A stretch of DNA of 24,502 nucleotides, from contig NW_003137831.1 of the NCBI RefSeq assembly GCF_000003605.2, positions 395,166 through 419,667 on the forward strand, given 5' to 3'. This DNA comes from Saccoglossus kowalevskii. Taxonomy: Eukaryota; Hemichordata; Enteropneusta; Harrimaniidae. The number at the start of each line of letters is the position of its first letter. Position 1 is the first letter of the stretch. The notes beneath the pieces are model-generated. The model ran no database searches and was not told where the DNA came from. It saw only the letters and a list, made by a program, of their open reading frames with translations. Positions 9,280-20,767 of this stretch are shown here, in pieces. Position numbers and translations under genes: made by a program.

Positions 9280-11675
9280 CTGCGGAGAAAAAGGCAACCC
9301 CCCTCACCCAAAAGCCTTTGTGACCTCTATGACCATTGAATGCAACAAACTTGCTGAAAACATTGCTCACAAGATGCATGTATTGGTCTCCAGCTCAAAG
9401 CATCCAGAAGCAGTTACTCAGAGAACTCTGATCAGAATGGGGATATCGGATGGGACGGCAGGGTAGTGAAACAGAAAGAAAGCATCAACCCCCCAACTCC
9501 CACCTCCCCTACTCCAATATTTGGCTGTTGTAGAATTATGAAACACCACAAAAAGTCAGAAGTCTACTTCATGAATTAATAAACACAGTATTGCAAAAAC
9601 AAACAAAAAAATAATTGAATGCATTTACAATGTTCATAAACCAGTTTTATAACTTTAAAAAATTGGGATTACATAAAAAAAATTTAATAAAAATGATAAT
9701 GATGTCTGGCCCAAAAAAGAAGCAAATTAAAAAAAAATTAATAAGAGAATTTAATGCATTTTTTTTTTTTAAGAACCACAAACCGGATACACACGCATGG
9801 TTAGCTATCCCAGAACAAGAGCCATGCTGCGTATAAAACAAAGCAAGCAAAAGTCTGGGAGGAAATCATTAATTGTAGCCCTGCTGGAAGTGTTAACGTC
9901 TTGATTACACAAAGCATACCATTAGAAGTGAAATTGGCATGATGTATGCCAGCGGGAAATAAAAACACATACACAGTTCACTTCATAGGTATATGTGCTT
10001 TACAGTAAATGCAGGGGGAAATTAAAACTAATAATGGAACTACAGATTCATTGTACGAAGCGTATTAAAATTATTCTGACTATAGGGTCCCAGGACATTT
10101 GGCATGTTTAATATCATATTTATTGGCATAGAAAGTGAAGAGATGCGAGAGGTAGATTAGTACGCCAGGCATGATGCTGTATAATAATATAGTAATTAGA
10201 ATGAGGAACTAAGTTAATTATTTTGTGTATTACAATATTGAAACTGGGAATACATTGAGTATTAGTTGGACTACACATGTACTTGTTGTATTAATAATAG
10301 TATGTATATAGGAGGAGATTGGTTGGTTCTCCCCTAGCTTTCAGATCAATTACATACACCATTCAGGTTTACATGAACTGATATCCTATTGTGGTAAAGC
10401 CTAAAAGGAAACCTCTGATATCATGATCAAAAAAGGAAACATTATTTTTTTTTGCTTTATAATATATAAATATGACTTGCATTATTTTTTTTATTATATT
10501 GTAGTCAGTAACTTATCATATTTGTATGTATCCATTGTTTTTTAGTTTTTGTTTTTTTATTTCATTTTCCAAGTCCTCTGGATGATACCTGTGTGATGTA
10601 CATGAATAGACGGACACTGTAATGTTGCGGACTGATAGAATTGGACATTTTCATACGAGTTGGTGGTTGGATGGGTGAAGCACGATAATGTTGAAATAAT
10701 TCATCAATTTATATATAAAGCTCATTTGGATAAACCAAGAAATGAGATGGTTGGATGCGACAGATAACAGTATAACCATCTAAAATATTCATAGACAGTT
10801 GAATAATCTCATCATCTCATTTTTTTTCCAAATTATTTTTCCCTGGGGTAACAGTTTCTTTGTATTTTGAATCCATATTTCCACTGAAGCTAAAAAGGAC
10901 TAATTTGAGACTACAAGGGGATATACTGCCTGGATATTTCCTTGTATAAGAGTAGATGACGTAAACTAAAGTCCAACAAGCATATGGATTGAGGGAGATT
11001 TCTTTTTACTAAAATCATCGCACTGATGGCTCTGAGTGAATTTAAAAATATATCAACACCCACAGCCAGGTAATTTAAACATCTGAAACGAAAAATGCCA
11101 ATTTCGTCATTTTAACAACGTGGGTTGTTAATTTCCACCACTGTTTTAAGTATGTTCCATTCATGATAGAGCTCTGAAATTTTTATAGAATAATTAGATA
11201 TAAATATGAATTATATATAAAAGTATAAAAAGTTCATTTTGATTAGCATGTGTCAAAAATCCTATTATTATATAATAAAGTCAGTATTGCAATTGAATAT
11301 ATAAATTTGGTACATAAAAAAAAAAGACGATTTTCCATTGGCTAATTTCTCCATGTTTGCCAAATTGCTTAACAAGTAGATTCAATGTAATATTTATATA
11401 GCCATCATGGCGAAAAAAGTATTTTACCATTTAGCGAAAACCCAAGCTGATGTAGATGTCTACAAGTGCATGTACGGTACATGGTACTAACCCACTCATA
11501 CGCTTGTTGTCTGCATATAATCATGGCAGATGCCACCTCCTTGTCACTGGATGAACATTTATACATCAGCCATCTGACATGTGACATTATTTCAACCAAT
11601 CAGAGAAATAGGCTTCATGTTGACAAAGATTTTAATACAATATGGCATTAAAATGTGCATGCTTTTGGCTGGCCT

Positions 11676-11699
11676 AGATCAGGATTACTTTCCTGATCT
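11676..11699. repeat. Perfect 9-base-arm hairpin, 6-base loop
   Basis: AGATCAGGA is followed by ttactt and then TCCTGATCT. The arms are perfect. The next outer bases nearly continue the pairing (cct before, ctaag after) if a bulge is allowed. Confidence 0.6.
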
Positions 11700-14451
11700 C
11701 TAAGCTTTAAGTCTAAACTAAAGATTTCCATGCTCTTGATTTTTATCGGAGGATGAAGAGGTACACACACGTTCCATGGAAAGTCAGCACTTGTTTTCTG
11801 CCCTTACAGAAAAACCAAGAACCTAGCCAACTGATAAGGTAAACTTAATAATGCTCATTAACCCTGGAGTCATAGAGAACAGTTTTTTTAGGAGTTTCCA
11901 TATACATATATACAGTAAAATCTATCAAAACCAAGAACATTTGCTAAAGAGTCTTAAATAAATATTTTCTTAGTCCTTTCAGAGAAAAATTTTTCCCTGC
12001 ATCAACATCTTCGAAAATTCAATAAACATTTTTATTTATTAACATACGTCTAAACATGTGGAAATTTTGATGAGATACAGTAGTAGCTTGGGCACATGAA
12101 TAAAAAAAAAAGGCAACAAAAATAATTCCAAACCATTACATACAAAGCTAGATAGGCAACAAATTAATGTCAAAATGTTATATTTTTGAAACCAAAAATT
12201 AAACTAACAAAGAAAATTGAAATAAACAATTGAAAAGATCTACATGACTCGTTACTATGTAATTACATTCCAATATAACATGGTTTACACTTGATTACAA
12301 AGGAGAAAAACATAACATCAGTTAACTTTAGCTCTTACACAGAAGTGTGACATGTAGACAGGATAGGAACATATCAACTGTTGATTTAATGCTAAAACTA
12401 TACCAATACTGCAGGCGATAAAAAATAAAAAAAAAAAAAACTGGCAACTGACAGGACTGAACAGAACACATATTTCAAATATCACTGGTTGGGGCCAAAC
12501 AAAACCAGGGCACAGTTGACATCAATCATTCATTGTGTATACATGTATGTACAAATAGTAGGAAAACTAACATGACGGGAATTAGTGTCACTGGCAGATT
12601 TATGAGTAAAAGAGAAACAGACAGAAATAGCAAATTCACGAAGCGGCTACAACTCTTAATTACAAAGTATCCGCTTTTGACATAATTCAGAAATGTAGTA
12701 AAGGGCAACCATTAAAGCAACATCTGATAGGAAGCCAGTATTAGAAAAACAGATGGATATGTCATTGGCAAGCCTACAATACTTTGTGAGCAAGGAGGTA
12801 ATTTGTGCTACAAGGTTATCTATGTCTCCAGCCACACTTTACATAGATGCCGAGAACAGATAGAAAAAAACAACCGCTGCAGAAGGGTCAAGAAAGATAT
12901 TAAAATAGCCTCCGAGTATGTGTGTGCGTGCATTTTAAATAATACTTGAAAACCAAATTGAATTTGAAATGCTTGCGCATAAATTTTAGGGATTTGGACC
13001 GGGTATTAAGAGAAGGAATGACATTAAACTGTATTTATTGGATTACATTATTATGGATTAGTTAACTTTAGTCCTCGCTTTGCAGTACGCCGACAATTTA
13101 ACTGTTATTTTAGAATGGAGACATGCAGCTTTGGTTTTGATATCCCCTGTCAATCGGTAGTTACGCTGCTGGCCCTATCAGTCATGAACATCATAAGCAC
13201 ACGTAGATTCATAACATTATTTGTTAGAATGTAATTTCAGAATTATAACCAGTGTTCTTAACTAATCTTACGACTTAGAAGAATCAGATCCCGCCTCTCG
13301 CTTTCAATGAATAACGAGTCCACTTCATTAGTATGTATATAAGTAAGAGGTCAGGCAATTTAGCACCTCGTTTCACGGGATGCGTTTTATTTTCTCTTCA
13401 GATTTAAAAAAAACTATCGTTGATTTTCGCAGTAATACACAGAATAGATTGCTACAGAGCAGGCTGATTAAGATAGGGAAGATAACATATTTACCGGTTC
13501 ATCTTATTTGTTTAATGGAATATATCCCAGAATGGGTTGATCGTCGCAAAACACAAGGAAGGGACGCAAGTAAATCAGTCACTGCTCTAAGTTAGACAAC
13601 CAATGAATGACGTCTTCACGAAATCCAACAAAAGTCATCTACACCTCTCTATGTGTATATTATGTCAGTTATCTTACAATTCATCAGCTGCTTATCACAG
13701 GACTCGCCGATTAATGACACAGATGAAGATTTTCCAGCAGACTCAATTTGTTGGGGGGTTTTAGTAGAACAGCACCGTTAGCTAAGTAATCAGCCATATA
13801 TGATTAGTGGGGCAGCTAAGTTTCCATCAATCTTGTCCTCTTGATGGCTGTCATCAATTTGACTCGTAATCTAGATTAAAGCTTGACTTTAACTACTAAT
13901 CACATTTACCATATATACTACATTCATTCACAATACCAATCAATATGAAGTCATTTCTTTATTCTTGTTTAACGCTGAACTGGCCTTGCCCATTTCTCAG
14001 ATGATTTCACTTTACTGTCATCTACCACCTAAGCTATTAAACAAAATTGACACTCACTCAATCCTTCCCACTCGACAGTTATCAAGTATGAATTCAGTCG
14101 CACTGACGGATCCCGATCACATCACTGGATGATATTGTCAGTAGTGAAAGCACTGTCAACAGCAGCAGCTCACTGAGTGGCGATTTAAATCCCTAAATAG
14201 AATCCCCAAGTGGTTCACAACTCACAAGGCATAAGACTGACATTATGACTGATGTATTTAAAGATAGGGATCTCCAAAGATGAAGGAACCATACCTGATT
14301 AGAACTGGGAAGGGGATCGAGGATCAGTGAACAAACCTGTGTCATGTGTTCATTCTAAATGATACGAATTGTCATGTCATCAAGCTACACCACAAAGCAA
14401 GCATAGCATTTATTCATTGAATGGAATTTGTCATACAAGATTTCAATAAGA

Positions 14452-16256
14452 CCTGCTACACAAAATACAGTGATATTTCAATGATCAACAACTTGCTGCC
14501 TTGGCTAATGACTGCTCTCAATGACTGTCAGTCTACATCAATTAACATAGCAACCATTCAATGACAGATTCCTTGCCACACAGGATATATAGTAATATTT
14601 CAATGGTCAACAACCTGCTGCCCTGGCTAATGACTACTTTCAATGACTGTCAGTCTACATCAATTAACACAGCAACCATTCAATGACATATTCCTTGCCA
14701 CACAAGACATATAGTACTATTTCAATGATCAACAACTTGCTGCCCTGGCTAATGACTGCTCTCAATGACTGTCAGTCTACATCAATTAACACAGCAACCA
14801 TTCAATGACATACTTCTTGCCACAAAGATATATAGTAATATTTCAATGATCAACAACTTGCTGCCCTGGCTAATGACTGCTCTCAATGACTGTCAGTCTA
14901 CATCAATTAACATAGCAACCATTCAATGACAGATTCCTTGCCACACAGGATATATAGTAATATTTCAATGGTCAACAACTTGCTGCCCTGGCTAATGACT
15001 ACTTTCAATGACTGTCAGTCTACATCAATTAACATAGCAACCATTCAATGACATATTCCTTGCCACACAGGATATATAGTAATATTTCAATGGTCAACAA
15101 CCTGCTGCCCTGGCTAATGACTACTTTCAATGACTGTCAGTCTACATCAATTAACACAGCAACCATTCAATGACAGATTCCTTGCCACACAGGATATATA
15201 GTAATATTTCAATGGTCAACAACCTGCTGCCCTGGCTAATGACTACTTTCAATGACTGTCAGTCTACATCAATTAACACAGCAACCATTCAATGACATAT
15301 TCCTTGCCACACAAGACATATAGTACTATTTCAATGATCAACAACCTGCTGCCCTGGCTAATGACTACCCTCAATGACTGTCAGTATATTACTAAACACA
15401 GCAACCATTCAATGACAAACTCTTTGCCACACAATATATAGTGATGTTTCAAAGACCAACAACTTGCTGCTTTGGCAAATGACTGCTCTCAATGACTGTC
15501 AGTATACATCACTAAACACAGTAACCATCCAATGACAGACTCCTTGCTACACAATATATAGTGATGTTTTAATGACCAACAACTTGCAGCCTAGACAAAT
15601 GACTACTCTCAATGACTGTCAGTATATACCGCTAAACACAGCAACCATCCAATGACAGACTCCTTGCCACACAATATATAGTGATGTTTCAATGAGCAAC
15701 AACTTGCTGCCCTGGCTAATGACTACTTTCAATGACTGTCAGTATATACCGCTAAACACAGCAACCATCCAATGACAGACTCCTTGCCACACAATATATA
15801 GTGATGTTTCAATGAGCAACAACTTGCTGCCCTGGCTAATGACTACTCTCAATGACTGTCAGTATATACCGCTAAACACAGAAACCATCTAATGACAGAC
15901 TCCTTGCCACACAATATATAGTGATGTTTTAATGACCAACAACTTGCTGCCCTGGCTAATGACTACTTTCAATGACTGTCAGTCGACATCAATTAACACA
16001 GCAACCATTCAATGACATACTCTTTGCCACACAAGATATAGTGATGTTTCAATGAGCAACAACTTGCTGCCCTGGCTAATGACTGCTCTCAATGACTGTC
16101 AGTATATATCACTAAACACAGCAACCATCCAATGACAGACTCCTGGCCACACAAGATATATAGTAATATTTCAATGAGCAACAACTTGCTGCCCTGGCTA
16201 ATGACTACTCACAATGACTATCAGTCTACATCACTAAACACAGCAACCATTCAATG
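14452..16256. repeat. Tandem satellite array, 15 copies of a 118-122-base unit
   Basis: The core word atgactgtcag recurs at 14521, 14643, 14765, 14886, 15008, 15130, 15252, 15374, 15492, 15612, 15732, 15852, 15972 and 16092, with a variant (atgactatcag) at 16214. Early copies are spaced 121-122 bases and carry tctacatcaattaaca; later copies are mostly 120 bases and carry tatataccgctaaacaca or a variant. Each unit also has caacttgctgccctggctaatgact and a tccttgccacaca...atatatag stretch. The array sits in the intron between the acidic linker exon and the candidate small exons. Similarity between neighbours suggests recent unequal exchange or slippage. Confidence 0.95.
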
Positions 16257-16627
16257 TCAACTTAACACCTCATCTTCAAAGAATGAGAGGTATAGTTACT
16301 CAATTTAGCAATAAAACAAGCAACCTGTAAGCTGATATAGCTCCACTGTATAGTTGAAAATAGCATTTTTATGAAAAATATTCACTAAAATTAAAAAAAT
16401 TAATTTATCGTCATGAAATTAAAATCACCTGAAATTAAAATCATCGGTTAAGGTGTTTACATATAAAATATTGAAGCAATTGGACTTGCTGTTTTCAAAA
16501 AGAAGTTGAAAATGTAAAGTTGATACTGATGGACAATCAGTAATATGAACAGTTTCCACTCTGTCACCTAAGTTGACAGTAGAGAAATAGTAAACAAGAT
16601 AGAGAATGTGAAATGTATGGTACATAC
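16257..16627. other. Intron between satellite array and acidic exon
   Basis: AT-rich, with a short tandem duplication (gaaattaaaatca, two copies near 16416-16443). The minus-strand frame at 16425-16625 runs through the donor region of the acidic exon and is not a gene. Confidence 0.5.
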
Positions 16628-16681
16628 CGCAACATTAGATAGAGTAGAGGTAACCGAGTCATCATCACCGTCATCATCTTT
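16628..16681 (-). CDS. SOWAH-like gene, short acidic linker exon
   Basis: This is an 18-codon exon, phase 0 at both ends, flanked by acceptor accaacag and a strong donor GCG|gtatgt. It encodes KDDDGDDDSVTSTLSNVA: six aspartates in the first eight residues, then a Ser/Thr-rich tail. Such a segment would be disordered and contains residues that could be phosphorylated by acidophilic kinases (inference). It lies about 1.0 kb downstream of the Lys/Glu-rich exon in transcript order, so an acidic patch directly follows a basic helix. Because both ends are phase 0, it can be skipped without changing frame. The donor, acceptor and conserved phase make it more likely real than chance, but no homologue was recognised. 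Confidence 0.6.
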
Positions 16682-17693
16682 CTGTTGGTAAATAAATGAA
16701 TAAAATCAACTAAACTTTTGATCAATGATGGCAAACACGCTAACAGATTCTCAAATACAGTACTGTCTGAATCATCATCGTGGTAAAATGTTTACAGCAC
16801 ATACACTAAACAAGCAACAATGATTGGTTGAAAGTGCCCACATGATACAATGGGTTTTGATAGAATTGTGGGATACTATGAAAAGTATGTTCACATACAA
16901 GTATAATAGTGTAGTACATAAATATTAGTGTTACTAAAACAAAATATTTAAGTCAAAAATAAACAAACTACATTGTACAAATACTTTTGATTACAAAAAG
17001 ATGAGAATTGTAGATATAATGTTTTATTTACCATTATCCACTTAATATTCTCCTAAAACAAAATTTCTTTTTTATATTATTTTTAGCAATTCAACTATCT
17101 GGCAGGAAATATTTCAAAACCACTTAAAGCATTGAATGTTTTTGTTTGCATGTTTCATTTTTTTGTTTAAAATTATATTAATAATAATAATAATTTATTT
17201 ACTTATATTGCGCTATTTACAGTAATAACTGATCAACAGCGCATGACATAAAACTACAGTACTACTGACTAAAATGACCCACTATAATCATTCAACCTTT
17301 CATAAAATAGAATTTTAATCTTTTCAGCCACTCCCAAAAATAAATATTTGTTCAAGGTCCAATTAATGGAATTAATATGGTATATTTAAAGATTGGAAGA
17401 ATAAAATTACTCTTGATAATTCAAACTAGAAAACAATAAATTGGGTAGATACATGTGGTTTATTTACACTAATTTATCAGTCATAAAGTCAACATAAATG
17501 ATGAGAAGAAACTTTTACAGAATTTTATTTTTGTTTCACAAGAAAAAATTAAATCTTATGATGGGACAGTTTTTAAAGCATATAGCTCTCAGATGATCTT
17601 TGCTAAGAGACCATCATCAGAGCAACTACACTTGAATAAATACCGAAGTTACACCTCCCGAGTAATTTACCCCCAATTGCATAAACCCTTTAC
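16682..17693. other. 1.0 kb intron between two linker exons
   Basis: Holds an AAT-type microsatellite with an adjacent GCGC-containing inverted repeat (17178-17243). It also holds a possible 21-base microexon that was not accepted (17032-17052). Otherwise AT-rich with nothing recognised. Confidence 0.6.
17178..17243. repeat. AAT microsatellite followed by TGCGCT/AGCGCA inverted repeat; possible element tail
   Basis: A (TAA)n run at 17178-17194 is followed by tttatttacttatatTGCGCT, and then, 23 bases later, AGCGCA (17238-17243). From general knowledge, runs of AAT next to 'TTATAT-GCGC...GCGC' sequence are common dispersed repeats in marine invertebrate genomes. The family was not identified here. 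Confidence 0.4.
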
Positions 17694-17885
17694 CTTTTGT
17701 GTGCTTGGCGAAACAACTTTAGCTGCTTCAGCAGATGCTTTCTCCTCTTCGGCTTTTTTCTCAAACGACTTGGCTACATCAAACACCCGTGACTTTGACT
17801 CCGAAGAATGCAGTGTTTTCTCTTTGCTTGCATCGACTTCTACGTCTCCTCCATCAACTTCGTCTTTAATTTCAATTTTGACAAT
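17694..17885 (-). CDS. SOWAH-like gene, linker exon with Lys/Glu-rich helix
   Basis: This 64-codon exon is open in phase 0, with acceptor ctatag and donor AAAAG|gtaaag. The product begins IVKIEIKDEVDGGDVEVD, passes through a serine-rich stretch (HSSESKSR) and ends in a probable charged alpha-helix (VFDVAKSFEKKAEEEKASAE) followed by VVSPSTQK. It has no cysteine and no hydrophobic block, as expected for a flexible inter-domain linker. VKIE and IKDE, near its start, both fit the sumoylation consensus (large hydrophobic-K-x-E). The overlapping plus-strand frame at 17593-17931 is an antisense shadow. The intron to the exon on its right is about 5.0 kb and the one on its left about 1.0 kb. The exon call is firm on splice sites and composition; its assignment to the SOWAH-like gene rests on strand, phase and position between the two diagnostic exons. 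Confidence 0.72.
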
Positions 17886-19590
17886 CTATAGACGTAAAAT
17901 GAATTTAAAACATGTTGGTTTGTTTTTTTAAATATAAATTCAATATTATAGTCACTTGACAAGAACAAAACATTGCTATATTCAGTGTTTTGACCAGGAC
18001 AATATTGTTAAAATTAATTTAATTTTAGATTTAAAACTAATTTAATTTAAATTAATTATTAACAAATTTATTAAAATATACTGACTGGAAGAAATTTTTT
18101 TTGTAATATAAAAAAATTATTGCATTTTGAGTTGTCGCTCTATGCATGAAGCAAATATTTTACTTAGATTACAGAAAACAAGATACCGTAATTGCTCATT
18201 TGGAAGCACATCTCCAATAGAAGCGAACATAAAAACAAATTTATTTAATGGTAAAGAATCATTAAAATACGACTTATTTTGACCAAAGACACACTTCTGT
18301 CATTTACAGAAGCACATGTGTAATTGATAGGACAAATAAGTTGCTTATTATTTGTAATACCAAGTCCAGTAGTCGTTTGTGTCTTAAGTCTAAGGCAGTT
18401 AAAGAACAGTCAGCATACAGCACACATTCAAATTATTTCACATGTGATGTGCGATCACATGGGATCCAGGGATCCATATCAGACAAGAATATGTGGCGTT
18501 CATCCAAACATGACAATTATAATTTTAAACTAAAATCTAACATCAATGTGTTAAAAATTCTTTTGGTCTCTAGTAAAAGGCAAAAAATTTGATTAATGTA
18601 TTAGGGGCTGATCATTTTAAATTAGTCTGATCAGTGTGTCCTCTTAACAGGACTGATTTTGTCGGAATTCTGATTCAAAATGGTATCCCCCAAAATTAAG
18701 TTGAGTCAGCTTGTTGACTGCTGAGGAGGTTTGTCTTTAAGAAAAAATTAATAGTATGTGGACTGTATTGGTGACTTGATGTGCACCCTCATTTTCTTTG
18801 CATTTACACTTATTTTATTTATTAAATGTGAATTTGATTTCACCAAATTAGCGTTCAATTCAATTCAATGAATTAGCGTAACTAGTTGTGTTTGTGCATT
18901 AATGGCATAGCGGCTTAGAAGGCACACAGAGTCTGATCACAGTCCTAATAAGGCAAACTGGGTGGCAGTCTAAGCGACCAGGACCATGGGAAGACAGCAC
19001 AGCAGAAGGCTAAGACAACATTCTTTTAATTATACATAATGAGTGACAAATTGCAGTCATGCAAAAATCTTAATAACGTTGAACTTATTGATTTACCTGT
19101 TGCTAGTCTCAAACAGGATTTTTATATTTTAGATTTAGGGGACAGCTAGAAGAAGGGCATTATTGAGGGGGAATAGGTACACAACCAAAGAAACAAAGCC
19201 TGAATTGAATTGTACCGTTTGTGCTATGATTGTTTTTAGTGGTGGTCATTTGGGAATTGGAACAGAAAGGTTACGTCCTTGGCAGTTAAGTGTATCAGTA
19301 TTATGTGGTAGGGTGACCATTTGAGATTACACAGATGACATTATCTTAGCAGACAGCATCTTAGTTGTTGAAAGGAATTGAGTTGTTCAAAAGACTTTTT
19401 AGTGTGTTCAATTTTAATAGTCAAAACAAACAATTACAGGTGAATACATGGAAGTGAATCAAAACGTCTGCCATCAATTTTGTTTCCTTTAAACAATGCT
19501 GTTTACTGTTCTACAGTACAATACTGTTGATCCATTAAATATTAGCTTGATTTCTCTGGTTTTACTGTCAATTCATGCATTTAAACTTGT

Positions 19591-19823
19591 CACCGCCAGT
19601 TCCCTCTTTTTTCATCACAAATTCAAAAATAGTCCTATTTATAGTCTGCACTTTCCTTCAGAAGATTGGGACAGAAGAAGCCAATTTTTTGAGTAAAAAC
19701 TGAAAATTTACTCAAATTGTGCCTGTTGGCTCCAAACTAAGGGCTCATTTCCAGAAATAATGAAAAAAAATATAAGAAAAGAGTGCAGAAAAATGTTGGC
19801 AAAAGTGAAGCAGTGAAAAAGTT
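19591..19823 (+). repeat. Dispersed repeat, copy 1 (diverged direct repeat)
   Basis: Matches 20768-20981 in the same orientation over its whole length. Shared words include catcacaaattca, atagtcct.tttata, cactttccttca.aagattgg, aaaaactgaaaatt, ttccagaaat and tataagaaaa.agtgcag. This copy has about 29 bases (around 19719-19747) missing from the other. No open frame is preserved between copies, so it is a non-coding repeat of unknown family. Confidence 0.8.
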
Positions 19824-20678
19824 AAAATATCCAAGTTGATTTATTATTGATTTATTAGCGATAATTTCAGTAATGTAGCATTCCTTGATTTTTGTTTAGG
19901 CATTGCAAAACCACGAAAAATAATATCACGAAATCTAGAGATTCTACATTAAAAATTCCTGCGTTGATATGTGTTTAAGTTATAATAATATTATTATTGC
20001 AATCGACTCCCTTTGGGGATATTGATGTCAAAAAACAATAAAGTGTAAATAAATAGAAAGAACGAAAACAAAAATGTTAAAATGACATTTATAAATATAT
20101 GTGTATTTAATGTATGTACACGATTATTATTATTTTGTGGTTTAAACTGAGGCAGCTGCTAGAGTGCTTTTAATGTTCTCCTTTCTTTTTGTGACGCAAT
20201 TATGAACATACCGTATTTCGATAACTCAAATAGTGTTTCCTTGTTCTTATTTCCTAGAATGAATGTTAGTTTTTCTTCATCTATTTTGTTATTTAGAGGA
20301 ATTTTAATTTTATTTATGAAAATGTTTCTTTCATGTTTCTTAAAGTATGTGTCAACATAGTCTATGTGCCTACAAAATATATAAACTTGTCATCAGTCTA
20401 TGCCCAGGTCCTTGCTACTCTGATTGGTGATTTGGAATGGGGAGGAGGGCCCTGTATACTTTGTGTAATGACATTTTTAGGGTTTTACATAAAACTACCG
20501 TACAAGTTCCTATGTCCTGCAAGTACATACATGTACAGATGTATGCAAGTATGCCTTTGATATGCTAATAGGTAGACAATCATAACTATGGAAAATACTA
20601 GTAGACTTGATGCAAAAAGATGTCGATCACAGAGAAAATAACGCAATGTTGATTTGAACCAGACCACCTAAGAAAATA

Positions 20679-20739
20679 CCTGTGCTAGTAATTTTACATT
20701 TCAACTCTAGGTTTTAATTTGGTTTTTAACTAGCACAGG
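20679..20739. repeat. Perfect 11-base inverted repeat bounding a 61-base segment
   Basis: CCTGTGCTAGT (20679-20689) and ACTAGCACAGG (20729-20739) are exact reverse complements around a T-rich 39-base spacer. It lies 29 bases from copy 2 of the dispersed repeat. No clear target-site duplication flanks it, so calling it a tiny inverted-repeat element would be speculative. Confidence 0.65.
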
Positions 20740-20767
20740 AAAACTATAAGATTGCTCTTATCCTTTT

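Larger units (their letters stand above)
6245..14451. other. Long intron of the SOWAH-like gene; only tentative small exons
   Basis: About 8.2 kb of AT-rich DNA with A and T runs (for example near 8220, 9760 and 12430). It contains a 9-base-arm hairpin at 11676-11699, a CATGTAC-G-GTACATG palindrome at 11469-11483, and the two tentative exons at 8570 and 9232. No transposase, reverse transcriptase or RNA gene was recognised. Open frames in this stretch (such as 9212-9466 and 13380-13595, plus strand) show no domain. Confidence 0.6.

Noticed and set aside
13335-13595. TATATAAG box and plus-strand 71-codon frame behind a good acceptor (ttttattttctcttcag)
   Set aside because: The peptide (LKKTIVDFRSN...) vaguely recalls reverse transcriptase text, but no motif holds up and no donor or continuation is seen.
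14295-14336. 42-base phase-0 minus-strand segment with CAG|gtatgg donor
   Set aside because: Acceptor tract is weak and the 14-residue peptide is uninformative; expected by chance in an intron this long.
17032-17052. 21-base phase-0 minus-strand microexon (ENIKWIM)
   Set aside because: Splice signals are fair, but seven codons carry no evidence; similar combinations occur by chance.
17593-17931. 112-codon plus-strand open frame
   Set aside because: It is the antisense of the linker exon at 17694-17885, whose splice sites and composition support the minus strand.
18895-19010. Possible tRNA-derived SINE (A-box-like tggcatagcgg)
   Set aside because: No B box at the expected distance, no poly(A) tail and no flanking duplication.
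19089-19152. Strong acceptor (cccttcttctag) and CAG|gtaaat donor on the minus strand
   Set aside because: The enclosed 49 bases contain stops in all three frames, so it cannot be an internal coding exon; a noncoding exon cannot be excluded.
20212-20253. 42-base phase-0 minus-strand segment (EIRTRKHYLSYRNT)
   Set aside because: Weak pyrimidine tract and no recognisable peptide, within an intron giving several such chance hits.
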